Notes under the pieces: generated by a model | Told to the model about the DNA's origin: nothing | Databases searched by the model: none | What the model saw: only the letters and a program-made list of their open reading frames with translations | In this document: in pieces, positions 8,175 to 16,428 of the stretch | Position numbering within the stretch: the stretch's first letter is position 1 | Layout of the letters: each line of letters starts with the position of its first letter | Position numbers and translations under genes: made by a program | Source: Betaproteobacteria bacterium | GTDB taxonomy: Bacteria; Pseudomonadota; Gammaproteobacteria; Burkholderiales; Burkholderiaceae_C | NCBI GenBank assembly: GCA_016868355.1 | Contig: VGHB01000005.1 | Span: forward strand, 1 to 64,000 | Reading direction: 5' to 3' | DNA length: 64,000 nucleotides

Positions 8175-9581
8175 ATGAACAATTCACCGGTGGCGGCTCA
8201 CCGCCCACCCGCCATGGACCGCTTGCTGGAAAACGCAGCCATGCGCGCCCTGCAGGCCACCCATGGCCGCCAAAGCGTACTGGGGGCTGCACGCGCGGCC
8301 CTGGAGACATGGCGCACCAGCGGCCTGCCCTTTGATCTGACCGCCTTTGAAGCCGCCGTAGACAGCAGCCTTCAGGCCCAGGCCCAAGCGGCATTGCGCC
8401 CGGTGTTCAACCTCACCGGCACGGTGTTGCATACGAACTTGGGCCGCGCGGTAATGGCCCCGGAGGCCATCGAAGCAGTGATGTCGGTGATGCAGGGCTT
8501 CAGCAACCTAGAGTTCGACCTGGGCCGCGGCGCGCGCGGCGACCGCGACGACCACATCGAAGGCCTGCTGCGCGAATACACCGGGGCCGAGGCCGCCACC
8601 GCTGTCAACAACAACGCCGCAGCCGTGATGCTGGTGCTCAGCGCCCTGGCTGAAAAGAAGGAAGTACCGGTGTCACGCGGCGAACTGGTGGAGATCGGCG
8701 GAGCCTTCCGCATCCCCGACATCATGCGCCGCGCAGGCTGTAAGCTGGTTGAAGTGGGCACCACCAACCGCACCCACCTGCATGATTTCGAAGAAGCCTT
8801 CGGCCCAAAGACGGGCATGGTGATGAAGGTGCACACCAGCAACTACCAGGTGCAGGGCTTCACCGCGGCGGCGCCGCCGGCCGAACTGGCCGCGCTGTGC
8901 CACCGGCACGGCATCCCTTTTTCTGAAGACCTGGGCGCCGGCACCTTGGTGAACCTGAGCCGGTGGGGCCTGCCGCATGAACCCACACCGGCCGAGTCCG
9001 TCGCCAACGGCGTGGATGTCGTCACCTTCAGCGGCGATAAGCTGCTGGGCGGGCCGCAAGCGGGCCTGATCGTGGGCCGCAAAGACTTGATTGCCCGCAT
9101 CAAGAAGTGTCCGCTCAAGCGCTCACTGCGCCTGGACAAGATGACGATTGCCGCGCTGGAAGCCACGCTGCGCCTGTATCGCGACCCCGACCGCCTGGCC
9201 CAGCGCCTGCCGGCGCTGCGGCTGCTCACCCGTTCACAGGCCGAGCTCACCGAGCAGGCACAACGGCTGCTGCCCGCGGTGCAGGCGGCTTTTGGCGACC
9301 GCGCCCTGGTGCGGGCGGTGGAGTGCCGCAGCCAAATTGGCAGCGGCTCCCTGCCGGTGGACCGCCTGGACAGCGCGGGCTTGGCCGTGGCCTCGGCCAG
9401 CGGGGCCAAACGGTCGGGGGCCTTCCCCGAGAAGGTGGCGCGCGCGCTGCGCGAGCTGCCGATCCCGGTGATCGGCCGCATCGAAGACGGCGAAGTCAGG
9501 CTGGATTTGCGCTGCCTGGACGGCGCGGAAATGGAACAACGCTTCCTGCAGCAGTTGGTGCGGCTGAAGATGCCGCGCTGA
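8175..9581 (+). CDS. selA: L-seryl-tRNA(Sec) selenium transferase
   Basis: PLP enzyme that converts Ser-tRNA(Sec) to Sec-tRNA(Sec) using selenophosphate. The 468-residue product has the normal length. Family stretches are NLTGTVLHTNLGRA, SNLEFDLGRGARGDRDDH, EDLGAGTLVNLSRWGLP and the PLP-lysine motif FSGDKLLGGPQAGLIVG, followed by LRLDKMTIAALEATL. The start at 8175 lies 14 bp after selC; the frame is open upstream through the tRNA gene but that part has no family similarity. No lesion was seen, so tRNA(Sec) charging should work. The last 86 bp overlap the end of the convergent DUF3306 gene. selD (selenophosphate synthetase) is not in the window. Confidence 0.97.
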   Translation: MNNSPVAAHRPPAMDRLLENAAMRALQATHGRQSVLGAARAALETWRTSGLPFDLTAFEAAVDSSLQAQAQAALRPVFNLTGTVLHTNLGRAVMAPEAIEAVMSVMQGFSNLEFDLGRGARGDRDDHIEGLLREYTGAEAATAVNNNAAAVMLVLSALAEKKEVPVSRGELVEIGGAFRIPDIMRRAGCKLVEVGTTNRTHLHDFEEAFGPKTGMVMKVHTSNYQVQGFTAAAPPAELAALCHRHGIPFSEDLGAGTLVNLSRWGLPHEPTPAESVANGVDVVTFSGDKLLGGPQAGLIVGRKDLIARIKKCPLKRSLRLDKMTIAALEATLRLYRDPDRLAQRLPALRLLTRSQAELTEQAQRLLPAVQAAFGDRALVRAVECRSQIGSGSLPVDRLDSAGLAVASASGAKRSGAFPEKVARALRELPIPVIGRIEDGEVRLDLRCLDGAEMEQRFLQQLVRLKMPR

Positions 9582-10302
9582 GCGGCTCGTCGTTGCTGGC
9601 CTGATCGGGCACCAGCTTGAGTTCCACCAGCACCGGCTGCGCGGGGCTTTCAGCTGCGGCGGTGATCGCGTCGGCGCCGGGCTCAGCGGTGGCTGCGCTT
9701 GCACCTTCGCCTGCAGGTTCAGCCGCACCCTTGGCGGCACCGTCAGCCGTAACCGCGCCTTCGGCTTGGCCTGCACCTTCGCCAACGGCCTCCCCCGCGC
9801 CGGTAGCCTCGGCAGCTCGGGGCGGGTCTTGCTCCTTGAGTTCGTCGTCAATCAGGCCCATGGCACGCGCCTGTACCAGCGTCTTCATGATGGCCACGGG
9901 CAGGGGATTGGGCGTGTTGTAGTCGTCGATGTAAACGTCTAGCCCGTCCATCACATTGAAGTGCGGGTCGGAGTGGAAGAGCTTCTTGAAGGCCGCGTTG
10001 CGCACCTCGGGGTCGACGTCCTGCGCCACGAAGGATCGATAGTCCGACTTCGCGTCGAGTTGCTCCACGTCTTGGAGGGTGGGCTTGGGTGCGGGTGCCG
10101 CTTCAGCCGGGCCCGCGGGGGGTGTGGCCGGTGCGGGTGATGCTGCGCGCGCTTCATCCGTTGCGGCTGATGCTGCGCGCGCATCTGCTGCCCCCAGTGC
10201 AGCGGGTACAGCCGGCAGCGGCTGGCCGCCCTGGTGCACCTGCGCTTTGCGGCGCGACCAGCGCGAAAAAAAGCCGGCTGCGTCGTCGTCGGGCGTGTTC
10301 AT
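9496..10302 (-). CDS. DUF3306 protein of the formate dehydrogenase operon
   Basis: A 268-residue protein whose N-terminus MNTPDDDAAGFFSRWSRRKAQV and middle part (DYRSFVAQDVDPEVRNAAFKKLFHSDPHFNVMDGLDVYIDDY) are typical of DUF3306. This family is repeatedly found beside DUF3305 in selenocysteine-type formate dehydrogenase operons; its molecular role is unknown to me. Both ends are Ala/Pro/Glu-rich and low-complexity (about residues 35-80 and 155-268), and the C-terminal tail looks disordered. The ATG at 10302 is preferred over an in-frame TTG two codons earlier. It is the last gene of the fdh operon and overlaps the convergent selA end by 86 bp. Confidence 0.82.
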   Translation of the reverse strand: MNTPDDDAAGFFSRWSRRKAQVHQGGQPLPAVPAALGAADARAASAATDEARAASPAPATPPAGPAEAAPAPKPTLQDVEQLDAKSDYRSFVAQDVDPEVRNAAFKKLFHSDPHFNVMDGLDVYIDDYNTPNPLPVAIMKTLVQARAMGLIDDELKEQDPPRAAEATGAGEAVGEGAGQAEGAVTADGAAKGAAEPAGEGASAATAEPGADAITAAAESPAQPVLVELKLVPDQASNDEPLSAASSAAPTAAGSVVPFPRRPGSANPA

Positions 10303-10328
10303 TGCCAAGGCCTACCTGTCATAAGCAG

Positions 10329-10904
10329 TCAGGCCTCATCGCCAGTGTTCCATTGGGCGAGGGCGCGGCGGCCGTGGCGTTCCCGCTCTTCGGGCGTGAG
10401 GAAGGACATGGCGCGCACCTTGCGCGTTTCTTCCGGCACAAAGTGATCGTTGGTGTAGGCCTGCAGCCATTGGCACAACTCGGGCGCCAGCGGCACGCTT
10501 TCCACCTGTTCGCCCGCAAACAGCCGGCGATCGGCTTCGATGTAAGACACGCTGGCCGCGGTAATTTCTACCATCGACTCGTCGCCATCCACTGGCCGGT
10601 AGGACACAAACCAACAGGGGTTGCCCGAGGTGAGGTTGAGGAAGTAGCCCTTGCACTCGTCGGCAAAGAGCTCCAGCGTAAAGCCCGGATACAGCCAACG
10701 GGAGATGCGCCCGTCGTCAAACACCTTGCGCTGGGTTTGTCCGAAAGCCCCCTCGTGGGGCACCACTTCGAGCACCCGAAACGTCCAATCTTGCCAGGCG
10801 TTAGGCTGCGCGGTGCGCTCCAACACAACGGCCACGTCGATGCGTGGCCGTTCGGTGCCGGGGGCGCTGTCTGCAACCCCCGATGGTGTGCTGCAGTCGC
10901 TCAA
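10329..10904 (-). CDS. DUF3305 protein of the formate dehydrogenase operon
   Basis: A 191-residue soluble protein of the DUF3305 family: RPRIDVAVVLERTAQPNAWQDWTFRVLEV at the start, then RWLYPGFTLELFADECKGYFLNLTSGNPCWFVSY and VSYIEADRRLFAGEQVESVPL. The C-terminus FLTPEERERHGRRAL is also typical. The function is unknown; the family travels with fdhA, DUF3306 and TorD-like chaperones, which suggests a part in assembling or regulating formate dehydrogenase. It overlaps the upstream small exported protein gene by ATGA (10901-10904), so the two are translationally coupled, and it lies 26 bp ahead of the DUF3306 gene. Confidence 0.83.
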   Translation of the reverse strand: MSDCSTPSGVADSAPGTERPRIDVAVVLERTAQPNAWQDWTFRVLEVVPHEGAFGQTQRKVFDDGRISRWLYPGFTLELFADECKGYFLNLTSGNPCWFVSYRPVDGDESMVEITAASVSYIEADRRLFAGEQVESVPLAPELCQWLQAYTNDHFVPEETRKVRAMSFLTPEERERHGRRALAQWNTGDEA

Positions 10905-11269
10905 GACTTCTTGGGCGCCGCCGCTGCGGCTGCCGGCGGGGCAGCCGCCGGGGCGGGGGCAGCAGCAGGGGCTGCAGCCACAGGCGGCGTGTACACGAAG
11001 GCGCCTGGGTCTGCGCAGGGCGGCGTAGGCGTGGGGGTCACCGGCTTGCCCGCCTTCTTCTGTGCAGCGGCGTACTTGGCGGCCACATCATTCATGGAAA
11101 GGCACAACTTGTAATCGGCCACTTTGTTGCCATGAGCCGTCTTGGCCGCCGCCTCGGCGGCCTTGGCCTTGGCTTCGTCGCTGGGGGGCGGCAGCTTGGC
11201 GGCTGCTGCAGAGGCCAAAGCTGCCATGCTCAAGGCCAAGAGTGTCCGAAGGGTTGTCGAGGTCTTCAT
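10901..11269 (-). CDS. Small exported Ala/Pro-rich protein, unknown function
   Basis: A 122-residue protein with a clear signal peptide (KTSTTLRTLLALSMAALASAAAA, cleavage near residue 24). A short central region has two cysteines (KVADYKLCLSMNDVAAKYAA and TPPCADPGAFVYTPP), and a low-complexity Ala/Pro tail runs over the last 35 residues. The two Cys could form a disulfide in the periplasm. I do not recognise a family. It sits between the cytochrome b subunit gene (33 bp upstream) and DUF3305 (4-bp ATGA overlap), which ties it to the fdh operon. A structural or maturation role on the periplasmic side is only inferred from its position. Confidence 0.72.
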   Translation of the reverse strand: MKTSTTLRTLLALSMAALASAAAAKLPPPSDEAKAKAAEAAAKTAHGNKVADYKLCLSMNDVAAKYAAAQKKAGKPVTPTPTPPCADPGAFVYTPPVAAAPAAAPAPAAAPPAAAAAAPKKS

Positions 11270-11302
11270 CTCGCGTTGCTCCTTAGTAGGTGCTCAATTC
11301 AA

Positions 11303-12463
11303 TCAGGCAACGGGCTTGGCTGCCGCTTGGCCGCCAGCCTCGGGCGGGCTGCGATGCGCGGGGATCTTGCCGGCCTTGATGTCGTCGTACCAAAGCTCGT
11401 GGTGTTCTTTGGCCCAAGCTTCATCAACATACCCCGTGCGCATGGCCTTGAAAGCGCCGTCCATACCCAGAGTGCCAATGTAGATGTGGCCTGCAAACAT
11501 AGCCATCATCAGAACGGCTGCCACACCGTGCACCATGTGCGCAATCTGCATGTCGGAACGCAGATATTGCAACCCAGGAATCACCATGTCCAACCACAGA
11601 CCCGAGACCACCACAATGGCGCCAAGGAAGAGCACGCCAGCCCAGAACACCACCTTCTCAGCGGCGTTGAACCGGTGGGATGGCACTTCCTTGCCGCTGA
11701 GCAGACCGCCGCCCTTGACCAACCAATTCAGGTCACCCTTGGCCGGCCAGTTGTCCTTCACGAAGGTGAAGAACACGATCACCACAGACACGGCAAACAA
11801 AGGCCCGGCGAAGTTGTGTACGTTCTTGAGCAAATAGGTCAACCAGCCAAACAGGGTGCTGCCGATGATGGGCAGCAAGAAATACTTGCCCCACGCAATG
11901 ACGATACCGGATACCGCCAAGGTGACGAAGGTAATCGCATTGGTCCAGTGAGCAGCCCGCTCCAGGGGAGTAAAGCGCTCGATCACACGGCCGGTGTCAG
12001 TGCTGTGCCCTCCGAGCTTGCCCACTCGCCAATAGAACAGCGCAATGGCCAGGGCCACAATGAACAGGAGCGAGCCCCCATAGGGAATGATGATCTTGTT
12101 GCGCACCTGACGCCAGGCTTCGCCCGCGTTGGTGTAGTCCGACCCGGGATACTGGGTGAACTTCTGAACCAGCACGCCCATTTCCTTGCCTGGCAAGGAG
12201 GTGATGCCCGGCTCGGTACCGGAATCGTGCACCCCGCGCCAGAAGGGCGCATTGTTGCCAGGCTGGCTTTGGGCGCGCTGCGCCGTGTTTTCATCAGCCT
12301 TAGGGGCAGCCGGGGCTACGAAGCCGGCCGGCGGGCCGTTCTTGTCGGCCGCAGCCGGTGCAGCCGGTGCCTGTGCCCAGGCCGGTGCTGCGCTAAGCGC
12401 GCACAGCGCGAAACCCGCCAGCCAAGCCCGAAGGCCGGCCAAGGAGGAAGACAAGCGTGTCAT
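11303..12463 (-). CDS. Formate dehydrogenase cytochrome b556 (gamma) subunit
   Basis: Membrane di-heme cytochrome b that takes electrons from the Fe-S subunit and reduces quinone. The product is 386 residues. A signal-like hydrophobic segment (about residues 8-32) leads into a periplasmic, Ala/Pro-rich stretch containing NNAPFWRGVHDSG and GVLVQKFTQYPG. Then come about four transmembrane helices with likely heme-ligand histidines in LERAAHWTNAITF, LLKNVHNFAGPLF, MQIAHMVHGVAAVLMM and FAGHIYIGTLGM. The end WAKEHHELWYDDIKAGKIP is typical of this family. The N-terminal extension makes it longer than E. coli FdnI, as in Shewanella/Campylobacter-type FDH gamma subunits. The ATG at 12463 has GGAG upstream; a GTG two codons earlier is the alternative. 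Confidence 0.92.
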   Translation of the reverse strand: MTRLSSSLAGLRAWLAGFALCALSAAPAWAQAPAAPAAADKNGPPAGFVAPAAPKADENTAQRAQSQPGNNAPFWRGVHDSGTEPGITSLPGKEMGVLVQKFTQYPGSDYTNAGEAWRQVRNKIIIPYGGSLLFIVALAIALFYWRVGKLGGHSTDTGRVIERFTPLERAAHWTNAITFVTLAVSGIVIAWGKYFLLPIIGSTLFGWLTYLLKNVHNFAGPLFAVSVVIVFFTFVKDNWPAKGDLNWLVKGGGLLSGKEVPSHRFNAAEKVVFWAGVLFLGAIVVVSGLWLDMVIPGLQYLRSDMQIAHMVHGVAAVLMMAMFAGHIYIGTLGMDGAFKAMRTGYVDEAWAKEHHELWYDDIKAGKIPAHRSPPEAGGQAAAKPVA

Positions 12464-12549
12464 CACCACTCCATCACAAATTGGTCAGGGCCCGCATGCT
12501 GCCTCATCACGCCAGGCAATGAAGCTGCGGCGAGCCCTGGTTCAGGTCT

Positions 12550-12780
12550 TCAACGGCCGTACTCGTTTTGACCCTTGTTGCGCTCGCGCATCTGGCTTTC
12601 CCAGCTGATCTTGTCACCAGCTTTCCAGCCCGGCTCAGTAAAGCCGCTGACGGTAGAGCCGCTGTAGGCAGTGGCGTCGACCTTGCGCTGGGTGGCGGTC
12701 TGCGGCTGTTCACCACAGCCCGACACACACAGCGCCGCGCCCACGCCCACGGCTACCGCGAGGACAGCGCCGGCCTTCAT
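12550..12780 (-). CDS. Small lipoprotein within the fdh operon, unknown function
   Basis: A 76-residue product with a lipoprotein signal sequence (hydrophobic residues 4-20, lipobox VSGC with the Cys near 22). A short polar mature part follows: TATQRKVDATAYSGSTVSGFTEPGWKAGDKISWESQMRERNKGQNEY. I do not recognise a family name. It overlaps the end of the Fe-S subunit gene by ATGA (12777-12780), so it is translationally coupled to it, and it lies 86 bp upstream of the cytochrome b gene. A membrane-anchored periplasmic helper of the enzyme is plausible but inferred only from position. Confidence 0.72.
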   Translation of the reverse strand: MKAGAVLAVAVGVGAALCVSGCGEQPQTATQRKVDATAYSGSTVSGFTEPGWKAGDKISWESQMRERNKGQNEYGR

Positions 12781-13400
12781 GCCTTGCTACCTTCGGCGGG
12801 CTTGCCACCACTAGGCTTGCCATAGGCCGTGCCCCAGCCCCACACCTCCGAGCCCTTGCCGCGCTGCAGCACTCGGGTACGGAAGATGTCGGCCACGACG
12901 TCGCCGTCGCCACCCAACAAGGCCTTGGTTGAGCACATCTCAGCGCAGACAGGAAGCTTGCCTTCTGCAAGGCGGTTGCGGCCGTACTTTTCGTTTTCGG
13001 CTGCAGAACCGTTGGCTTCAGGCCCACCGGCGCAGAAGGTGCACTTATCCATCTTGCCGCGCAGGCCGAAGGTGCCGTTGGTGGGGAACTGCGGTGCACC
13101 GAAGGGGCATGCATAGCTGCAGTAACCGCAGCCGATGCACACGTCCTTGTCGTGCAGCACCACACCGTCGTCGGTGCGATAGAAGCAGTCCACCGGACAC
13201 ACAGCCATGCAGGGCGCATCACTGCAGTGCATGCAGGCCACCGAGATGCTGCGCTCCTGGCCGACGATACCGTCGTTGAGGGTGACCACCCGACGGCGAT
13301 TCACACCCCAGGGAACATCATGCTCAGCTTTGCAGGCGGTGACACAACCGTTGCACTCGATGCAGCGGTCGGCATCGCATATGAACTTCATTCGTGCCAT
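12777..13400 (-). CDS. Formate dehydrogenase iron-sulfur (beta) subunit
   Basis: A 207-residue four-cluster ferredoxin-like electron-transfer subunit of the HybA/FdnH type. The cysteine groups are CDADRCIECNGCVTACK, CMHCSDAPCMAVCPVDC, CIGCGYCSYACPFG and CTFCAGG...CAEMCSTKAL, enough for four [4Fe-4S] clusters. It lacks a signal peptide, so it is presumably exported together with FdhA by the Tat system. It relays electrons from the catalytic subunit to the b-type cytochrome. The start at 13400 has GGAG 7 bp upstream; a second Met three codons in is possible. It begins 11 bp after fdhA ends. Confidence 0.94.
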   Translation of the reverse strand: MARMKFICDADRCIECNGCVTACKAEHDVPWGVNRRRVVTLNDGIVGQERSISVACMHCSDAPCMAVCPVDCFYRTDDGVVLHDKDVCIGCGYCSYACPFGAPQFPTNGTFGLRGKMDKCTFCAGGPEANGSAAENEKYGRNRLAEGKLPVCAEMCSTKALLGGDGDVVADIFRTRVLQRGKGSEVWGWGTAYGKPSGGKPAEGSKA

Positions 13401-13411
13401 ACATGAACTCC

Positions 13412-16372
13412 TTAGGCGACCTTCTCAACCTGGCAGACCGTGGTCTTGGTTTCCTGCATCATCGTGATGATGTCGTAACCATAGGTGGTGCCGGTGTTGA
13501 CGGCCTCACCCCGCACGATTGGCGCAGCGCCAGCCGGGTAATAGTTCTTCATGTCCACACCCTGCCATGAACCCGCAAAGTGGTACGGCATAAAGGTGGT
13601 TGTCTTGTCGACCCGCTCAGTCAACATCGCACGCACTTTCAACTTGGCGCCAGTCGGCATGGTCACCCACACCCACTCGCCGTTGCGGATGCCACGATCG
13701 TGCGCTGCCACCGGGTTGATTTCGATGAACATGTCCTGCTGCAGTTCGGCGAGGTAGCGGTTTGAGCGCGTCTCGTCGCCCCCACCCTCGTACTCGACCA
13801 AACGGCCCGAGGTAAGAATAAGGGGGAAGGTCTTGCCGATGTCCTTGTTTTTATCCTGAACGCTCTTGTACAGGATGGGCAAGCGCCACCGGTGAGCCTG
13901 GTCGGTGTGGGTGGGGTACTTCTCCACCAGTTCCGGCCTCGTCGAGTACAGCGGCTCGCGGTGCTTCGGAATCGGATCGGGGAAGTTCCACACGATCGCA
14001 CGTGCCTTGGCATTGCCAAATACGTGCACACCGTGGTTCATCATCGCCACGCGGACGATGCCGCCCGACAAGTCGGTCTTCCAGTTCTTGCCTTCTGCAG
14101 CCTTCTTTTCAGCCTCAGTCAACTCATCCCACCAGCCCAGTTTTTTCATCAACAGATGATCAAACTCGGGGTAGCCGGTGGTGATGTCAGAACCCTTGGA
14201 GTGCGAACCGTCAGCCGCCAGCAGGGACTTGCCGTCGCGGTCCACGCCGAAGTTGGCGCGGAAGCAACCACCGCCCTCCCACACATGTTTGGAGTTGTCG
14301 TACAACACATGTGTGCCGGGGTGCTTCATTTCGGGCGTTCCCCAGCAGGGCCAGGGCAGACCGAAGTGCTCACCGTCAAGCTTGTATCCGGTTTCCTTGT
14401 CGATGCCGCCCTTGGCCTTCAGCGTGGTCGGGTCAAACACATGCATATTGCGCATGTGCGCCTTGATACGCTCGGGACTTTGGCCGGTGTAGCCAATGGT
14501 CCACACGCCGCGGTTGATCTCGCGCAGGATGTCCTCCGGCACGGGTTCTTCCTGACCCTTGACCGTCTGCATCTTGTAGTTCTTGGTGAGTTGCTCGGCA
14601 AAGCCCAGCTTCTTGGCCAATTGATACAAGATCATGTGGTCGCTGCGCGACTCGTACAGAGGGTCCATCACCTTCTCGCGCCACTGGATAGAGCGGTTGG
14701 AAGCGGTGACGGAGCCGCTGGTTTCGAATTGCGTGCACGCGGGCAGCAAATACACCGAACGGTTGGGGTTTTGATCTTCGGCCTTGCCCGGCATGGCCGC
14801 CATAGCAGCCGTTGCTGAGGGGAAGGGGTCGACCACCACCAGCATGTCGAGCTTGTCCAGGGCGCGCTTGAGTTCCAGACCACGGGTCTGGGAATTGGGC
14901 GCGTGACCCCAATAGAACATCGCTCGCAAGTTGCTCGGCTGGTCGATGACTTCGTTCTTCTCCAGCACACCGTCGAACCAACGCGAAATGGTCAAGCCAG
15001 GCTTGTTCATCATGCCTGCGGCGTAACGGCTCTTGATCCAATCGAAGTCAACGCCCCAAACACCAGCGTAGTGCTTGAAGGCACCGTCGGCGATGCCGTA
15101 GTAGCCGGGCAGCGAATCGGGGTTCATGCCAACGTCGGTGATGCCTTGCACATTGCAGTGGCCACGGAAGATGTTGGCACCGCCGCCGCTGACTCCGATG
15201 TTGCCCAGCGCCAGCTGTAGCAGGCAAGAAACGCGCACCTTGGCGTTACCGATGGTGGACTGTGTGTGACCCACGCACCACACCAGTGTGCTTGGGCGGT
15301 TCTCAGCCATGGTCTTGGCAACCTCGAAGCATTCCTGCTCGGTTACACCAGAGGCCTCCAAGACCTTGTCGGGCGCCCAGTTGGCCAGCACCTCTTCCTT
15401 GACCTTGTCCATGCCCCAGACGCGGTCGTTGATGAATTTCTTGTCTTCCCAGCCGTTCTTGAAGATGTGCCACATCACCCCGTACAGGAACGGGATGTCA
15501 GCGCCCGAGCGCATACGCACATATTGGTCGGCCTTGGCGGCGGTGCGCGTGAAGCGCGGATCCACCACGATCACCTTGCAGCCCTTTTCCTTGGCATGCA
15601 AAGTGTGCAACACGCTCACCGGATGTGCTTCGGCTGCATTCGAGCCGATGTACATCGCAGCCTTGCTGTTGCGCATGTCGTTGTACGAGTTGGTCATCGC
15701 ACCGTATCCCCACGTATTCGCCACACCGGCGACAGTAGTGGAGTGGCATATTCGTGCCTGGTGGTCGGTGTTGTTCGACCCCCAGAACGACATCCACTTG
15801 CGCATCAGATAACCCTGCTCGTTGTTGCTCTTGCAAGAGCCTACGACGAACAGCGAATCCGGACCGCTTTCCTCGCGAAGCTTGAGCAGCTTGGCGCTGA
15901 TCTCGTCTAGGGCCGTATCCCAGCTGATGCGCTGGTACTTGCCGTTGACAAGCTTCATGGGGTACTTGAGACGGTATTCGCCATGTGCGTTGTCGCGCAC
16001 TGCAGCGCCCTTGGCGCAATGCGCGCCCAGGTTGATCGGGGAATCGAACACCGGCTCCTGGCGAACCCAGACGCCGTTCTCGACCACCGCATCAATTGCG
16101 CAACCCACCGAGCAGTGGGTGCACACGGTGCGCTTGACCTCGATCTTCTTCTTGCCGTCTGAAGAAGCTGCTGCCGTATTGGCATCGGCCTTCTTCACCA
16201 AAGTGAGCTGCGAGGCAGCAAGCCCCGCGCCCACACCGAGCCCTGAACGGCGCAGGAAGGCGCGCCGGTCCATGGTCGGCATGGCACGGGAGATGCCCCG
16301 CGCCAGACTGTCGACGAGTCCCCGGGACGGCGACGCCGGTCCAGTCTCGTTCGACCTGCGTGTCAACAACAT
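13412..16372 (-). CDS. fdhA: Formate dehydrogenase catalytic (alpha) subunit; putative selenoprotein using a TGC codon
   Basis: Mo/W-bisPGD enzyme that oxidises formate to CO2 in the periplasm; 986 residues. It has a twin-arginine signal (DRRAFLRRSGLGVGAG, about 35-50) after an extended n-region, a [4Fe-4S] site C84xxC87xxxC91...C119, and the active-site segment NTDHQARICHSTTVAG. The residue that ligates the metal is C209, encoded TGC (15746-15748 on this strand); relatives commonly have UGA/selenocysteine here. A SECIS-like hairpin starts just after this codon. With a tRNA(Sec) of anticodon GCA in the same locus, residue 209 may be inserted as selenocysteine. H210 is the conserved neighbour. 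The start at 16372 follows AGGAGG. It is flanked by the small Tat protein and beta subunit genes. Confidence 0.95.
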   Translation of the reverse strand: MLLTRRSNETGPASPSRGLVDSLARGISRAMPTMDRRAFLRRSGLGVGAGLAASQLTLVKKADANTAAASSDGKKKIEVKRTVCTHCSVGCAIDAVVENGVWVRQEPVFDSPINLGAHCAKGAAVRDNAHGEYRLKYPMKLVNGKYQRISWDTALDEISAKLLKLREESGPDSLFVVGSCKSNNEQGYLMRKWMSFWGSNNTDHQARICHSTTVAGVANTWGYGAMTNSYNDMRNSKAAMYIGSNAAEAHPVSVLHTLHAKEKGCKVIVVDPRFTRTAAKADQYVRMRSGADIPFLYGVMWHIFKNGWEDKKFINDRVWGMDKVKEEVLANWAPDKVLEASGVTEQECFEVAKTMAENRPSTLVWCVGHTQSTIGNAKVRVSCLLQLALGNIGVSGGGANIFRGHCNVQGITDVGMNPDSLPGYYGIADGAFKHYAGVWGVDFDWIKSRYAAGMMNKPGLTISRWFDGVLEKNEVIDQPSNLRAMFYWGHAPNSQTRGLELKRALDKLDMLVVVDPFPSATAAMAAMPGKAEDQNPNRSVYLLPACTQFETSGSVTASNRSIQWREKVMDPLYESRSDHMILYQLAKKLGFAEQLTKNYKMQTVKGQEEPVPEDILREINRGVWTIGYTGQSPERIKAHMRNMHVFDPTTLKAKGGIDKETGYKLDGEHFGLPWPCWGTPEMKHPGTHVLYDNSKHVWEGGGCFRANFGVDRDGKSLLAADGSHSKGSDITTGYPEFDHLLMKKLGWWDELTEAEKKAAEGKNWKTDLSGGIVRVAMMNHGVHVFGNAKARAIVWNFPDPIPKHREPLYSTRPELVEKYPTHTDQAHRWRLPILYKSVQDKNKDIGKTFPLILTSGRLVEYEGGGDETRSNRYLAELQQDMFIEINPVAAHDRGIRNGEWVWVTMPTGAKLKVRAMLTERVDKTTTFMPYHFAGSWQGVDMKNYYPAGAAPIVRGEAVNTGTTYGYDIITMMQETKTTVCQVEKVA
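15708..15743 (-). promoter_or_regulatory. SECIS-like hairpin downstream of the FdhA active-site TGC codon
   Basis: Read on the minus strand after TGC (15748-15746). A lower stem CUCCAC (15743-15738) pairs with GUGGGG (15713-15708), with one G.U pair. After an internal loop UACUG/AUAC, an upper stem UCGCC (15732-15728) pairs with GGCGA (15722-15718) and closes the loop GGUGU (15727-15723). The loop begins 18 nt after the codon, the same distance as the GGUC loop in E. coli fdhF as I recall it, and starts with GG followed by U. This fits the known bacterial SECIS pattern of a G-rich apical loop about 16-37 nt downstream. The hairpin overlaps codons for a conserved peptide, so coding constraint must be considered. 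Confidence 0.7.
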
Positions 16373-16428
16373 GAAAACCTCCTGTTGGACAACCGGTTGA
16401 TAAAAGGGGATACAGCCGCGCGCCGTGC

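Noticed and set aside
10844-12571. Long open frame antisense to the cytochrome b subunit
   Set aside because: Shadow of a GC-rich membrane protein gene; no start signal or family pattern.
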